Part shown: one piece after another, positions 22,533 to 29,926 of the stretch
Layout of the letters: each line of letters starts with the position of its first letter
How positions within the stretch are numbered: position 1 is the stretch's first letter
Origin: UBA1127 sp965116355
GTDB taxonomy: Bacteria; Chloroflexota; Dehalococcoidia; Lucifugimonadales; UBA1127
NCBI GenBank assembly: GCA_965116355.1
Contig: OZ220679.1
Location: 248,001-312,000, forward strand
Length of the DNA stretch: 64,000 bases
Reading direction: 5' to 3'
The notes under the pieces: model-generated
What the model saw: only the letters and a program-made list of their open reading frames with translations
What the model was told of the DNA's origin: nothing
The model's database searches: none
Position numbers and translations under genes: made by a program

Positions 22533-24767
22533 CTACCTAAAGCGGTCTCTGCCGCCGCCATTGCCGCCGCGCGGCGGTCCGCCCCGGCGGAAGTCGGGCC
22601 GGCCGCCACGGTCTCGGTCGCCGCCGCCTCGCGGGCCGCCGCCGTTGGGCTGCGCGGGCGCGGTGGCGAGGGCCATCTCCGGCGTCAGTCCCTGCAGCAC
22701 GGCGCGGCGGGAGAGGTTGATGCGGCCGAGCCGGTCGACCTCGATGACCATGACACGGACCTCATCGCCGATCTGCACCGCGTCCTCGACGCGGCCGACG
22801 GGCTCCTCTGCGAGCTCATTCAGGCGCACGAGGCCGTCCTTGCCGGGGAGGATCTCGACGAAGGCGCCGAAGTTGGTGCTGCGGACGACCTTGCCGTTGA
22901 AGATGGAGCCGACCTCGGCCTCCTTGGTGAGGCCCTCGACCTTGCTGCGGGCGAGCTCCAGCGACTCCTCGTTGGGGGAGCCGATGAAGACGGTGCCGTC
23001 GTCCTGCACGTCGATGGTGGCCCTGGTCTCGGCAATGATGGCGCGGATGGTCTTGCCGCCCGGGCCGATGACCGCGCCGATCTTGTCGACGGGGATGGAG
23101 ATCTTGATCATCCTCGGCGCGTAGGGGCTCATGACGCCGCGCGGCGCGGGGATGGTCTGCAGGATCTTGTCCAGGATGAAGAGGCGGGCCTCCTTGGCCT
23201 GCTGGAGGGCCTGGCGCATGATTTCGGGCGTGATGCCCTTCACCTTGATGTCCATCTGCAGGGCGGTGATGCCCTCTGCGGTGCCGGCGACCTTGAAGTC
23301 CATGTCGCCGAGGTGGTCCTCGATGCCCTGGATGTCGGTCAGGACGGCGTAGTCGCCGTCGTCGCCCATGATGAGGCCCATGGCCACACCGGCGACGGGC
23401 GACTTGATGGGCACGCCGGCGTCCATGAGGCTCATGGTGCTGCCGCACACGCTGCCCATGGACGTGCTGCCGTTGGAGCTGAGGGCCTCCGACACGACGC
23501 GGATGGTGTACGGGAAGTCCTCGACGGCCGGGATCATCGGTTCGAGGGCGCGCTCGGCGAGGGCGCCGTGGCCGATCTCGCGGCGTCCGGGCGAGCCGAC
23601 ACGCCGGACTTCGCCCACGGAATAGGGCGGGAAGTTGTAGTGGTGCAGGTAGCGCTTGGTGTCCGTGGGGCTCAGGGTGTCCAGCCGCTGCTCGTCGCTG
23701 AGGGAGCCAAGGGTTACGACGCTGAGAATCTGCGTCTGGCCCCGGGTGAAGAGGCCGGTGCCGTGCGTTCGCGGCAGGACGCCGACCTCGCAAGTGATGG
23801 GGCGCACCTGGGTGCGCTCTCGGCCGTCCGCGCGGACGTTCTCCTTGAGGACGCCCTGGCGGAAGACCTCGTTGGTGACCTTCTCGAAGGCGTCGGCGAG
23901 CTGGCCGCGGGATACGTCCTCGCCGAGGGACTCGGCGACCTCAGCCTCGATGAGGCCGAGCTCACGGTCGCGCTCGCCCTTCTCGCGGCCGGCAAAGACG
24001 GCCTGCCGCATGCGGGCGCGGATCTCGGGGGTGATGGCGTCGAATGCCGCCTGCTCAGGCGCGGGCGGGGGCTCGACGGTGACCTTCGGCTTGCCCGCCA
24101 GCCGCACGAGCTCGTCGATGGCGTCGATGACCTTCGCATTGGCGCGCTGCGCCTCGTCGAGGGCGTCGAGCACGAGGGACTCGGGGACTTCCTTCGCGCC
24201 GGCCTCGACCATGACGACGGCGTCGCGGCTGCCGGCCACGACGAGCTCCATCCGGCTGTGTTCCATCTGCTGGTAGGTGGGGTTGACCACCAAATTGCCG
24301 TCGACAAAGCCGACGCGGCAACCGGAGATGGGGCCCTCGAAGGGGATGGAGGAGATGGAGAGGGCCGCGGACGCGCCCACGATGGAGAGCACGTCGGGCG
24401 GGTTCTCCTGGTCGGCCGAGAGCACGGTCGCGACGACCTGGACCTCGTTGCGGAAGCCCTTGGGGAAGAGCGGCCGGATGGGGCGGTCGGTCAGGCGCGC
24501 GGCGAGGATGCCCTCGGTGCCGGGGCGGCCCTCACGCCGGAAGAAGCTGCCGGGGATGCGGCCGACGGCGTAGAGGCGCTCCTCGTAGTCGACGGACAGG
24601 GGGAAGAAATCGGCGCCCTCCCGGGGCTTGGGGCTCATGCAGGCGGTTACGAGGACGACGGAGTCGCCGAGCCTGAGTGTGACGGAGCCATCGGCCTGAC
24701 CGGCAACCCAGCCGGACTCGATGGTTAGCGTTTTGCCGCCAACGTCGCATTGAACGGTGTGGCGCAT
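22533..24767 (-). CDS. pnp: Polyribonucleotide nucleotidyltransferase (PNPase)
   Basis: 744-aa phosphorolytic 3'-5' exoribonuclease. Two RNase PH domains (first with LSVDYEERLYAVGRIPGSFFRREGR; second with SNGSTSMGSVCG and SPVAGVAMGL), a central helical linker, KH domain (IGAVIGPGGKTIRAII) and S1 domain (VGSIFNGKVVRSTNFGAFVEILPGKDGLV). The C-terminal ~40 residues are Gly/Arg-rich (RGG-type), an RNA-binding tail not found in all orthologues. Cotranscription with rpsO upstream is the classical arrangement; continuation into dapB-asd-dapA resembles Firmicute layouts. Confidence 0.97.
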   Translation of the reverse strand: MRHTVQCDVGGKTLTIESGWVAGQADGSVTLRLGDSVVLVTACMSPKPREGADFFPLSVDYEERLYAVGRIPGSFFRREGRPGTEGILAARLTDRPIRPLFPKGFRNEVQVVATVLSADQENPPDVLSIVGASAALSISSIPFEGPISGCRVGFVDGNLVVNPTYQQMEHSRMELVVAGSRDAVVMVEAGAKEVPESLVLDALDEAQRANAKVIDAIDELVRLAGKPKVTVEPPPAPEQAAFDAITPEIRARMRQAVFAGREKGERDRELGLIEAEVAESLGEDVSRGQLADAFEKVTNEVFRQGVLKENVRADGRERTQVRPITCEVGVLPRTHGTGLFTRGQTQILSVVTLGSLSDEQRLDTLSPTDTKRYLHHYNFPPYSVGEVRRVGSPGRREIGHGALAERALEPMIPAVEDFPYTIRVVSEALSSNGSTSMGSVCGSTMSLMDAGVPIKSPVAGVAMGLIMGDDGDYAVLTDIQGIEDHLGDMDFKVAGTAEGITALQMDIKVKGITPEIMRQALQQAKEARLFILDKILQTIPAPRGVMSPYAPRMIKISIPVDKIGAVIGPGGKTIRAIIAETRATIDVQDDGTVFIGSPNEESLELARSKVEGLTKEAEVGSIFNGKVVRSTNFGAFVEILPGKDGLVRLNELAEEPVGRVEDAVQIGDEVRVMVIEVDRLGRINLSRRAVLQGLTPEMALATAPAQPNGGGPRGGGDRDRGGRPDFRRGGPPRGGNGGGRDRFR

Positions 24768-24823
24768 TGGGGAACCTCCTCTTTCGTTGCGAGAGGAGGA
24801 AGGGGTCAGCCGCGCGGAAGTGG

Positions 24824-25087
24824 TTACCGGCGGAGACCGAGGTGGGTCAGGAGAGCACGGTATCTGGTGGGAGCCGTCTTGCCCAGGTAGTTGAGCAGTC
24901 GACGGCGCTGCCCCACAAGCTTCAACAGGCCTCTGCGCGTGTGATGGTCCTTCTTGTGGACCTGGAGATGCTGATTCAACTCGTTGATGCGCCTGGTGAG
25001 GATCGCCACCTGCACGTCAGTGGAACCAGTGTCCGTCGCGTGAGTCCTGAATTCGTCGATGAGGGCTTGCTTTTGCTCTGCGTCCAC
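24824..25087 (-). CDS. rpsO: 30S ribosomal protein S15
   Basis: 87-aa S15, close to the usual 89. Contains DTGSTDVQVAILTRRINELNQHL and the rRNA-binding KKDHHTRRGLLKLVGQRRRLLNYL. It is the first gene of the minus-strand run, 56 nt before pnp. A TGCTATACT extended -10 lies 41-49 nt upstream. Confidence 0.98.
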   Translation of the reverse strand: MDAEQKQALIDEFRTHATDTGSTDVQVAILTRRINELNQHLQVHKKDHHTRRGLLKLVGQRRRLLNYLGKTAPTRYRALLTHLGLRR

Positions 25088-25127
25088 GTTGCCTCGGGAC
25101 CTATTCCTCTCTCGTTCTTTCGCAGGC

Positions 25128-25136
25128 AGTATAGCA
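25128..25136 (-). promoter_or_regulatory. Extended -10 promoter candidate for rpsO-pnp-dapB-asd-dapA
   Basis: Minus-strand TGCTATACT; a weak TTCCCA lies 17 nt further upstream. Confidence 0.5.
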
Positions 25137-25193
25137 CGGCGAATTTGCGGTGGGAAGGGGTGGCTGGCTCGCCATCGGTAGTGTCTCCGTAAC

Positions 25194-25232
25194 CGCGCAA
25201 AAACACAGCCCCCGGCATCGGGTGCCGGAGGC
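25194..25232 (-). terminator. Terminator of the coiled-coil gene
   Basis: Minus-strand stem GCCTCCGGCA / TGCCGGGGGC (one mismatch) with CCCGA loop, then TGTGTTTTT. Confidence 0.65.
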
Positions 25233-25256
25233 TCTTTGGAACAGCGGCGAAATCGC

Positions 25257-25541
25257 CTACGGCGCGGCCCGCTTTAATGCTTCAAGCAGTCCGGCATGGC
25301 GCCTTTCAGCTTGCTCATTCCCAACTCGTAACAGGTCTTCGATACTGGATAGCCGGCCATCCATACTGGTCAGCCGGCCATCCATACTGGTCAGCCGGGC
25401 ATCCATGCTATCCAGCCTGGCGTCCATGCTGTCCAGACGCGACTCCAGCAACTCAAAGCGCTTGTCCATGTTCGTAACGGTCGTAGTGAGCAATATGATG
25501 GCCTGCTCCACCGACGCTACACGTTGCTCTATCGTCGTCAT
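25257..25541 (-). CDS. Small coiled-coil protein with heptad repeats
   Basis: 94-aa protein, almost entirely alpha-helical by composition. Residues about 25-70 are exact heptads (LDSMDARLDSMDAR, LTSMDGRLTSMDGR) with Leu/Met at a/d positions, encoded by four 21-bp tandem repeats plus a fifth partial one (plus-strand 25345-25428 and onward). No domain is recognised. Similar short heptad proteins are common in environmental genomes, often of unknown function. Its own terminator follows. Copy number of the repeat may vary between strains. Confidence 0.7.
   Translation of the reverse strand: MTTIEQRVASVEQAIILLTTTVTNMDKRFELLESRLDSMDARLDSMDARLTSMDGRLTSMDGRLSSIEDLLRVGNEQAERRHAGLLEALKRAAP
25345..25428. 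repeat. Four 21-bp in-frame tandem repeats
   Basis: Units start at 25345, 25366, 25387 and 25408; each encodes one heptad of the coiled-coil protein. The second and third are nearly identical to each other, the fourth is diverged. Confidence 0.85.
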
Positions 25542-25657
25542 GCCTCACCTCATTTGGCAGAAGCGTATCAAGAAGTACGGGTTGCGTCAAACTGGCGGGG
25601 CACATTGGGCCTCAATCGTACCACCGCTGCTGGATGGCTGTATCGCCGGGGCATGGC

Positions 25658-25666
25658 TGCTATCAT
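25658..25666 (+). promoter_or_regulatory. Extended -10 promoter candidate for folD
   Basis: TGCTATCAT, 37 nt before the folD start; no clear -35. Confidence 0.4.
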
Positions 25667-25702
25667 CGTAGGGTCACACGGCATCACCTCGAAGGAGAAC
25701 CC

Positions 25703-26590
25703 ATGGCTGCGGAGATCATCAACGGCAACGAGATAGCGAAAGAGGTGCGCGCGGAGGTCGCCGAGGGCGTGGCCGCGCTGAAGGCGTCGACGGGTGTGCA
25801 GCCGGGGCTCGCGGTGGTGCTCGTCGGCGACGACCCGGCGTCGGCGGTGTACGTGCGCAACAAGGGGCGCGCGGCGGAGGAGGCGGGCATCTACTCGGAG
25901 ACGTACCGGCTGCCGCAGGAGACGCCGCAGGACGAGGTCGTCGAGCTGGTGCGGCGGCTGAACGAGGACGAGCGCTTCCACGGCATCCTGGTGCAGCTCC
26001 CGCTGCCGCCGCAGGTGAACGAGGAGGCGGTGCTCTACACCATCGACCCGGCCAAGGACGTGGACGGGCTGCACCCGTTCAACCTGGGACGGCTGGCGGC
26101 GGGCAACCCGACGTTCGTGCCGTGCACGCCGGCGGGGGTGCAGGAGATGCTCGTCCGCACCGGCCACGACCCGGAGGGCAAGCACGTGGTGGTGTGCGGG
26201 CGCAGCAACATCGTCGGCAAGCCGGTGTCGCTGCTGCTGCTGCAGAAGGCGGCGGGGGCGAACGCGACGGTGAGCGTCTGCCATACGGGCACGCGGGACC
26301 TTGGCGAGATCACCCGGCAGGGCGACATTCTCATAGCCGCGGCGGGGAGGCCCGAGTTCATCACGGCCGACATGGTGAAGGACGGCGTCGTGGTCATCGA
26401 CGTGGGCATCAACCGCGTCGACGACGCGACGCGCGAGCGCGGCTACCGGCTGACGGGCGACGTGGACTTCGGGCCGGTGTCCGAGGTGGCCTCGGCGATC
26501 ACGCCGGTGCCGGGCGGCGTCGGGCCCATGACCATCGCCATGCTGCTGCGGAACACGCTGCAATCGGCGCAGCGGGCGTCGGGGGGTTAG
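25703..26590 (+). CDS. folD: Bifunctional methylenetetrahydrofolate dehydrogenase/cyclohydrolase
   Basis: 295-aa FolD interconverting methylene-, methenyl- and formyl-tetrahydrofolate. Catalytic Lys in SAVYVRNKGRAAEEAG, ILVQLPLPPQVNE, DVDGLHPFNLGRLAAG, the dinucleotide-binding VVVCGRSNIVGKPVSLLL and the C-terminal TPVPGGVGPMTIAMLL. ATG 25703 follows GAAGGAG. It supplies one-carbon units for purines and methionine. Confidence 0.97.
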   Translation: MAAEIINGNEIAKEVRAEVAEGVAALKASTGVQPGLAVVLVGDDPASAVYVRNKGRAAEEAGIYSETYRLPQETPQDEVVELVRRLNEDERFHGILVQLPLPPQVNEEAVLYTIDPAKDVDGLHPFNLGRLAAGNPTFVPCTPAGVQEMLVRTGHDPEGKHVVVCGRSNIVGKPVSLLLLQKAAGANATVSVCHTGTRDLGEITRQGDILIAAAGRPEFITADMVKDGVVVIDVGINRVDDATRERGYRLTGDVDFGPVSEVASAITPVPGGVGPMTIAMLLRNTLQSAQRASGG

Positions 26591-26608
26591 GCGCGTCGGC
26601 GAGAGGCG

Positions 26609-26658
26609 CCCTTCGACGGGCCCCTTCGAGAGCCTCAGGACGGGGTCAGGGCGAACGG
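26609..26658. repeat. Family A repeat, rearranged
   Basis: Two overlapping partial units: CCCTTCGACGGG then CCCCTTCGAGAGCCTCAGGA and a GGGCGAACGG end. Confidence 0.8.
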
Positions 26659-26675
26659 TTTGGCAGAGTCAGCCG

Positions 26676-26987
26676 CTAGCTGGAAGCGACCCAGATGCCG
26701 CCGTCCTCCACCTTGACGGGGAAACGCGGGATGCCGGGGTCGTAGGGCGAGACCTTGACGTAATTGCGGATGTTGAAGGCGATGCTGTGCCCGGCGCAGA
26801 CGACCTCCTCGCCGTCCAGGAAACCGATGTGCAGCGGCCAGCTGGCGTGGGGGCACTCGTTGCTGACGGCGACGACCTCACCCTCGATGTTGGCGAGGCA
26901 GATCTCGTAGCCGTGGGCCTCGGCGCGCATGAGCTCGCCGGGGGGCAGGTCGGACGCGTCGGCGACGCGGACGTAGTCATCAGCCAA
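26676..26987 (-). CDS. Rieske-type [2Fe-2S] ferredoxin
   Basis: 103-aa soluble Rieske protein. The cluster motif is CPH (in SNECPHASWPLH) and, 16 residues later, CAGH (VVCAGHSIAFN), giving the Cys-His/Cys-His ligand set. It reads as a TTG start at 26987, the codon that directly follows an AGGAGCGCCGAC site; no ATG precedes the domain without crossing repeat DNA. Such small ferredoxins pass electrons to ring-hydroxylating oxygenases; three are encoded elsewhere in the window. It has the same length as the paralogue at 29615. Confidence 0.85.
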   Translation of the reverse strand: MADDYVRVADASDLPPGELMRAEAHGYEICLANIEGEVVAVSNECPHASWPLHIGFLDGEEVVCAGHSIAFNIRNYVKVSPYDPGIPRFPVKVEDGGIWVASS

Positions 26988-27041
26988 GTCGGCGCTCCTC
27001 TGGTGATGTGCTCCAAGGATAGCAAATGCACTGCCGACTCG

Positions 27042-27153
27042 GCGAGGGCGGACGGCCTTGGGGCGGTTGACGGCGGAACGGCTGGATTCCCGCTTTCGCG
27101 GGAACGACGGAGAGGGAGGGGCGAGGGCGGACGGCCTTGGGGTGGTTGACGGC
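27042..27153. repeat. 33-bp direct duplication flanking a family B palindrome
   Basis: GCGAGGGCGGACGGCCTTGG... (33 bp) occurs at 27042-27074 and again at 27121-27153 with one difference. A family B unit (27083-27110) sits between the copies. Confidence 0.85.
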
Positions 27154-27234
27154 CGCACGACGCGAGCGCACCATGACCCAGGAAGAAACGGCGGTTCTGT
27201 TCAGTTTGCAGGGTAGGGAGTAGAATGTCACATC

Positions 27235-28128
27235 ATGAGTCACATGTGCGGAAGCACCTGCAAGCGGAAGCAAGACCCGCCGTTGCCGTGCGCGACGTGC
27301 CGGTTGAACGGCGGGCGGCATCCGACGTCGACCATTCTAGCGCAAGGCCGCGTACCCCATGCGACGGCGCACCAGATTGGCATGGCCGTCGACATGTACT
27401 ACGACGGCCTCAGCTACCGGCGCGTTGCCGAGAACATCGGGACGTACACGGGGCGCCCGACGACGGCGGCCTCGGTCTACGCATGGGTGAAGCGGGAAGC
27501 GAAGCGGGCAACGGAGCTCATGGCCGACGTGAAGGTGCCGACGGGCACGGAGTGGGTAGCGGACGAGCTGGCGGTGAACGTGGGCGGCCGCAAGATGTGG
27601 CTGTTCAACGTCATGGACTCGCAGACGCGGTTTCTGCTGGCGGCCTACCTGTCGCCGGATCGAGGGCGGAAGGCGGCGGCAACGGCAATGGCGATGGCGC
27701 GGGAGCGGGCCCAGGTCATGCCGACGACGGTCAAGACGGACGGGCTGGGCAGCTACAACCAGGGCGTCCGTATCGCCTTTCCCGTCAGCGAGGTCAAGCA
27801 CGTGGTCACGCAGGGGATTCGCGCCACCATCAACAACAACCTATCGGAGCGGCTGCAAGGGACCCTCAGGGACCGCGACAAGACCTTGCGGGGCATGGAC
27901 GGGCGGGACACGGGGCAAGAGTACATCGACGGGCTGGCGGTTCACTACAACTTCTTTCGCCCGCACATGGGGCTGGACGGGAAGAAGCCGGCGGAGGCCG
28001 CGGGCGTGGACGCGCCGTTTACGTCGTGGCGGGACGTGGCGGCGATGCACGTCAAGGACGTTGCCGAGGACGACGCGCCGATGATACTATCGACTCCAAC
28101 ACACACGACAACCCCGTCACGGGAATGA
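27235..28128 (+). CDS. IS6-like DDE transposase
   Basis: 297-aa transposase. N-terminal Cys cluster (MCGSTCKRK ... PCATCRL) resembles a zinc ribbon; an HTH-like region (YDGLSYRRVAENIGTYTGRP) follows. Catalytic residues: Asp110 (WVADELAVNVGG), Asp169 (VKTDGLGSYN) and Glu205 (NNNLSERLQG), spacing D-E of 35, as in IS6/IS240-type enzymes. The C-terminus has YNFFRPHMGL. The frame looks intact, so the element may be active. The ATG at 27235 is inside the left subterminal repeat region. Confidence 0.9.
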   Translation: MSHMCGSTCKRKQDPPLPCATCRLNGGRHPTSTILAQGRVPHATAHQIGMAVDMYYDGLSYRRVAENIGTYTGRPTTAASVYAWVKREAKRATELMADVKVPTGTEWVADELAVNVGGRKMWLFNVMDSQTRFLLAAYLSPDRGRKAAATAMAMARERAQVMPTTVKTDGLGSYNQGVRIAFPVSEVKHVVTQGIRATINNNLSERLQGTLRDRDKTLRGMDGRDTGQEYIDGLAVHYNFFRPHMGLDGKKPAEAAGVDAPFTSWRDVAAMHVKDVAEDDAPMILSTPTHTTTPSRE

Positions 28129-28136
28129 CGGGGTTG
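28109..28136 (+). terminator. Hairpin at the transposase 3' end
   Basis: Perfect 11-bp stem (CAACCCCGTCA / TGACGGGGTTG) with a 6-nt loop, overlapping the transposase stop codon. No T run, so termination is not certain. Confidence 0.45.
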
Positions 28137-28217
28137 CGCGCTCGACACCTAGAACAGGTAGGCGTCGACTGTGCCAGCACTGACGACAGTGTAGCACAGA
28201 CCACGATGAAGCAATGC

Positions 28218-28248
28218 GCCTCCGTTCTCGGGTATCGGGAACGGAGGC
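28218..28248 (+). promoter_or_regulatory. Hairpin sequestering the HNH ribosome binding site
   Basis: 10-bp stem GCCTCCGTTC / GAACGGAGGC; the 3' arm contains the GGAGG (28243-28247) that lies 7 nt before the HNH ATG. Folded mRNA would block initiation, a common way for elements to silence read-through messages. Confidence 0.6.
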
Positions 28249-28254
28249 GTTGTC

Positions 28255-28653
28255 ATGGTGGACATATTCGGGTTTGGCCCTCGGCGGCGGCCCAAGATAT
28301 CGGCGGCAACAAAGAAGCTGCTCTACGACCGGCAGAAGGGCAAATGCCCAGGGTGTGGGCGCAAACCCGATATCGACTTCATGGACGTAGACCATATCAA
28401 GGCGTTCGCAAGGGGACATGGGGAGAACCTAGGCAACCTGCAATTGCTCTGTCGGACGTGCAACACGACAAAGGGCGCGGGCACGATGCGGCGGCTGGAA
28501 ATCAGGAACGCGGCCAAGGGTATCAAGGCCCCCGCCAAAGCCAAGACCACGACGGCGAAGGCGTCCACGACAAAGAAGAAGGCCGCAGCCAAGACGACTG
28601 CGGCCAAGAAGCCCAAGAAGAAGGCAACCCGGGATCCAATGTGGCCCTTCTAG
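28255..28653 (+). CDS. HNH endonuclease with lysine/alanine-rich histone-like tail (IS passenger)
   Basis: 132-aa protein. HNH domain at about 20-75: zinc Cys31/Cys34 (CPGC), DVDHI with His47, NLGNLQLLCRTCN with Asn61, zinc Cys66/Cys69 and Asn70. Residues 90-126 are nearly all Lys, Ala and Thr (KAKTTTAKASTTKKKAAAKT), like a histone H1 tail, so likely DNA-binding. It is inside the IS between transposase and right end. Its ribosome site is buried in a hairpin. It may assist transposition or be a captured nuclease. The stop overlaps the stop of a convergent small gene (CTAG). Confidence 0.85.
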   Translation: MVDIFGFGPRRRPKISAATKKLLYDRQKGKCPGCGRKPDIDFMDVDHIKAFARGHGENLGNLQLLCRTCNTTKGAGTMRRLEIRNAAKGIKAPAKAKTTTAKASTTKKKAAAKTTAAKKPKKKATRDPMWPF

Positions 28654-28787
28654 CGTATACCAGGGTGCCGCTTCATCCCCCGTTTACCTTCGGCGTGACC
28701 CAGCCGGTACCCCTTCTTGAATTCCTTCGAGAAGCCGTACTTGCGCCTAGGCGCGCGCTTGGTGGTGGTCTTTCGTTTGGCTGGCAT
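28650..28787 (-). CDS. 45-aa highly basic protein in the IS
   Basis: Start ATG 28787 with GGGAGGTGCCC ribosome site; about 40% Lys/Arg (MPAKRKTTTKRAPRRKYGF start, EGKRGMKRHPGIR end). Composition resembles the tail of the convergent HNH protein. No family recognised. Coding status rests on the good ribosome site, compactness inside the element and biased composition. Confidence 0.55.
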   Translation of the reverse strand: MPAKRKTTTKRAPRRKYGFSKEFKKGYRLGHAEGKRGMKRHPGIR

Positions 28788-28953
28788 GGGCACCTCCCTT
28801 CTCGGTGCCCATGTTGCCCTGTGACGCCACTTGTGACAAGCTACCCTGCAAAACTGAACAGAACCGAAACGGCGGCGTGTGACAAACTTTGTGACATTCT
28901 GAATGGGCCGGATTTGTAGCTGAAATGGGCCCTTTCGAGCAGGGAGACACGGC

Positions 28954-29541
28954 ATGACACAAGACAGTGGCGGCGAGGGCGCGGCCCTTCGACAAGCTCA
29001 GGGCGAAAGGGGGCGTCGGAACGCGACCGGCCTCGTCATCGTGAACACGGGCAACGGCAAGGGGAAGACGACGGCGGCGCTAGGCGTGCTGCTTCGCGCG
29101 TGGGGCCGCGGCATGGACGTCCGCATGTTCCAGTTCATCAAGAACACGGGCTCCCGCTACGGCGAGCAGCGGGCGGCGGAGAAGATCGGCCTGAGCATCA
29201 GCGCGCTGGGCGACGGCTTCACGTGGCTCTCGAAGGACCTGGACCACTCGGGCGAGCTGGCGGCCGAGCAGTGGAAGAACTGCAAGGAGGCCATCCTGCA
29301 CGGCGGCCACGACGTCGTCGTCATGGACGAGCTCACGTACGCGCTGCACTTCGGGTGGGTGTCGACGGACGAGCTCATAGATACGCTGAAGCAGCGGCCA
29401 AGGGCGATGCACGTCATCATCACGGGCCGCGACGCCCCGGAGGCGCTCGTGGAGTACGCGGACCTGGTGACGGAGATGCGGGAGATCAAGCACCCCTTCG
29501 CGGAGAAGGGGATCAAGGCCCAGCCGGGCATCGAGTTCTAG
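28954..29541 (+). CDS. cobO: Cob(I)yrinic acid a,c-diamide adenosyltransferase
   Basis: 195-aa CobA/CobO/BtuR-type ATP:corrinoid adenosyltransferase. P-loop GNGKGKTTAALG, VRMFQFIKN, HDVVVMDELTYAL (Walker B) and VIITGRDAPEALVEYADLVTEM. It makes adenosylcobalamin. Oddity: codons about 11-19 (LRQAQGERG) are a family A repeat in frame (28985-29010), so the N-terminus ahead of the P-loop was lengthened by a repeat insertion. ATG 28954 has GGGAG upstream; starting after the repeat would leave no good start codon. Confidence 0.93.
   Translation: MTQDSGGEGAALRQAQGERGRRNATGLVIVNTGNGKGKTTAALGVLLRAWGRGMDVRMFQFIKNTGSRYGEQRAAEKIGLSISALGDGFTWLSKDLDHSGELAAEQWKNCKEAILHGGHDVVVMDELTYALHFGWVSTDELIDTLKQRPRAMHVIITGRDAPEALVEYADLVTEMREIKHPFAEKGIKAQPGIEF
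28985..29010. repeat. Family A repeat inside the cobO coding region
   Basis: CCCTTCGACAAGCTCAGGGC plus GAAAGG, read as LRQAQGERG. It is the only clear copy within a functional gene in this window. Confidence 0.85.
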
Positions 29542-29614
29542 CTACGGATTCATAGCTGCACAGCTACGAGCGCTACGCAGCGGCGCGCGACTCCCGAGGC
29601 GCTCGGGAAAGCGG

Positions 29615-29926
29615 CTAGCCCAGGTCAACGAGGACGTCGTCGCCCTCCACCTTGCACGGGAAGACGGTGGCGCGCTCCTCCGGCACGCCGGTGCGCTGTC
29701 CCGTCTTGACGCTGTAGAAGTGGCTGTGTCCGGGGCACTCGACGCAGTCGTCCTCCAGGATGCCCTCGTGGAGCGCCCAGCCCTCGTGGGGGCAGAAGTT
29801 GTCGAGGGCGAAGAACTCGCCGTCGAGGTTCGCGATCATCACTTCGACGTCGCCCACCTTGGTCATCGCCAGCATTCCGGGCTTGATGGCGGATGCCTGG
29901 GCGACTTTCACGTAGTTCTCCGGCAT
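29615..29926 (-). CDS. Rieske-type [2Fe-2S] ferredoxin
   Basis: 103-aa Rieske protein with CPHEGWALH and CPGHSHFYSVKTGQRTG motifs (Cys-His ... Cys-His). The pattern is closer to classical dioxygenase ferredoxins (BphF/NirD-like) than the 26676 paralogue. ATG 29926 follows GGAGGTCTTCA. Convergent with cobO. It probably donates electrons to one of the Rieske oxygenases; no reductase gene is nearby. Confidence 0.88.
   Translation of the reverse strand: MPENYVKVAQASAIKPGMLAMTKVGDVEVMIANLDGEFFALDNFCPHEGWALHEGILEDDCVECPGHSHFYSVKTGQRTGVPEERATVFPCKVEGDDVLVDLG

Larger units (their letters stand above)
27193..28865 (+). mobile_element. Complete IS6-like insertion element with passenger genes
   Basis: 1,673-bp element. 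Terminal inverted repeats: left 27193-27216 (GGTTCTGTTCAG then TTTGCAGGGTAG), right 28841-28865 (the complement with one extra T). An exact 8-bp duplication GAAACGGC lies at 27185-27192 and 28866-28873. IR starting GGTTCTGTT and an 8-bp duplication are typical of the IS6 family. Inside each end is a further TGTCAC-N7-GTCAC box (inward-facing), a probable transposase site. Contents: DDE transposase, HNH nuclease gene and a small basic protein on the opposite strand. The intact ends suggest recent insertion. Confidence 0.92.

Noticed and set aside
27225..28919. 564-codon frame spanning the IS element
   Set aside because: It overlaps the transposase and HNH genes in another frame; low-complexity Gly/Arg composition.
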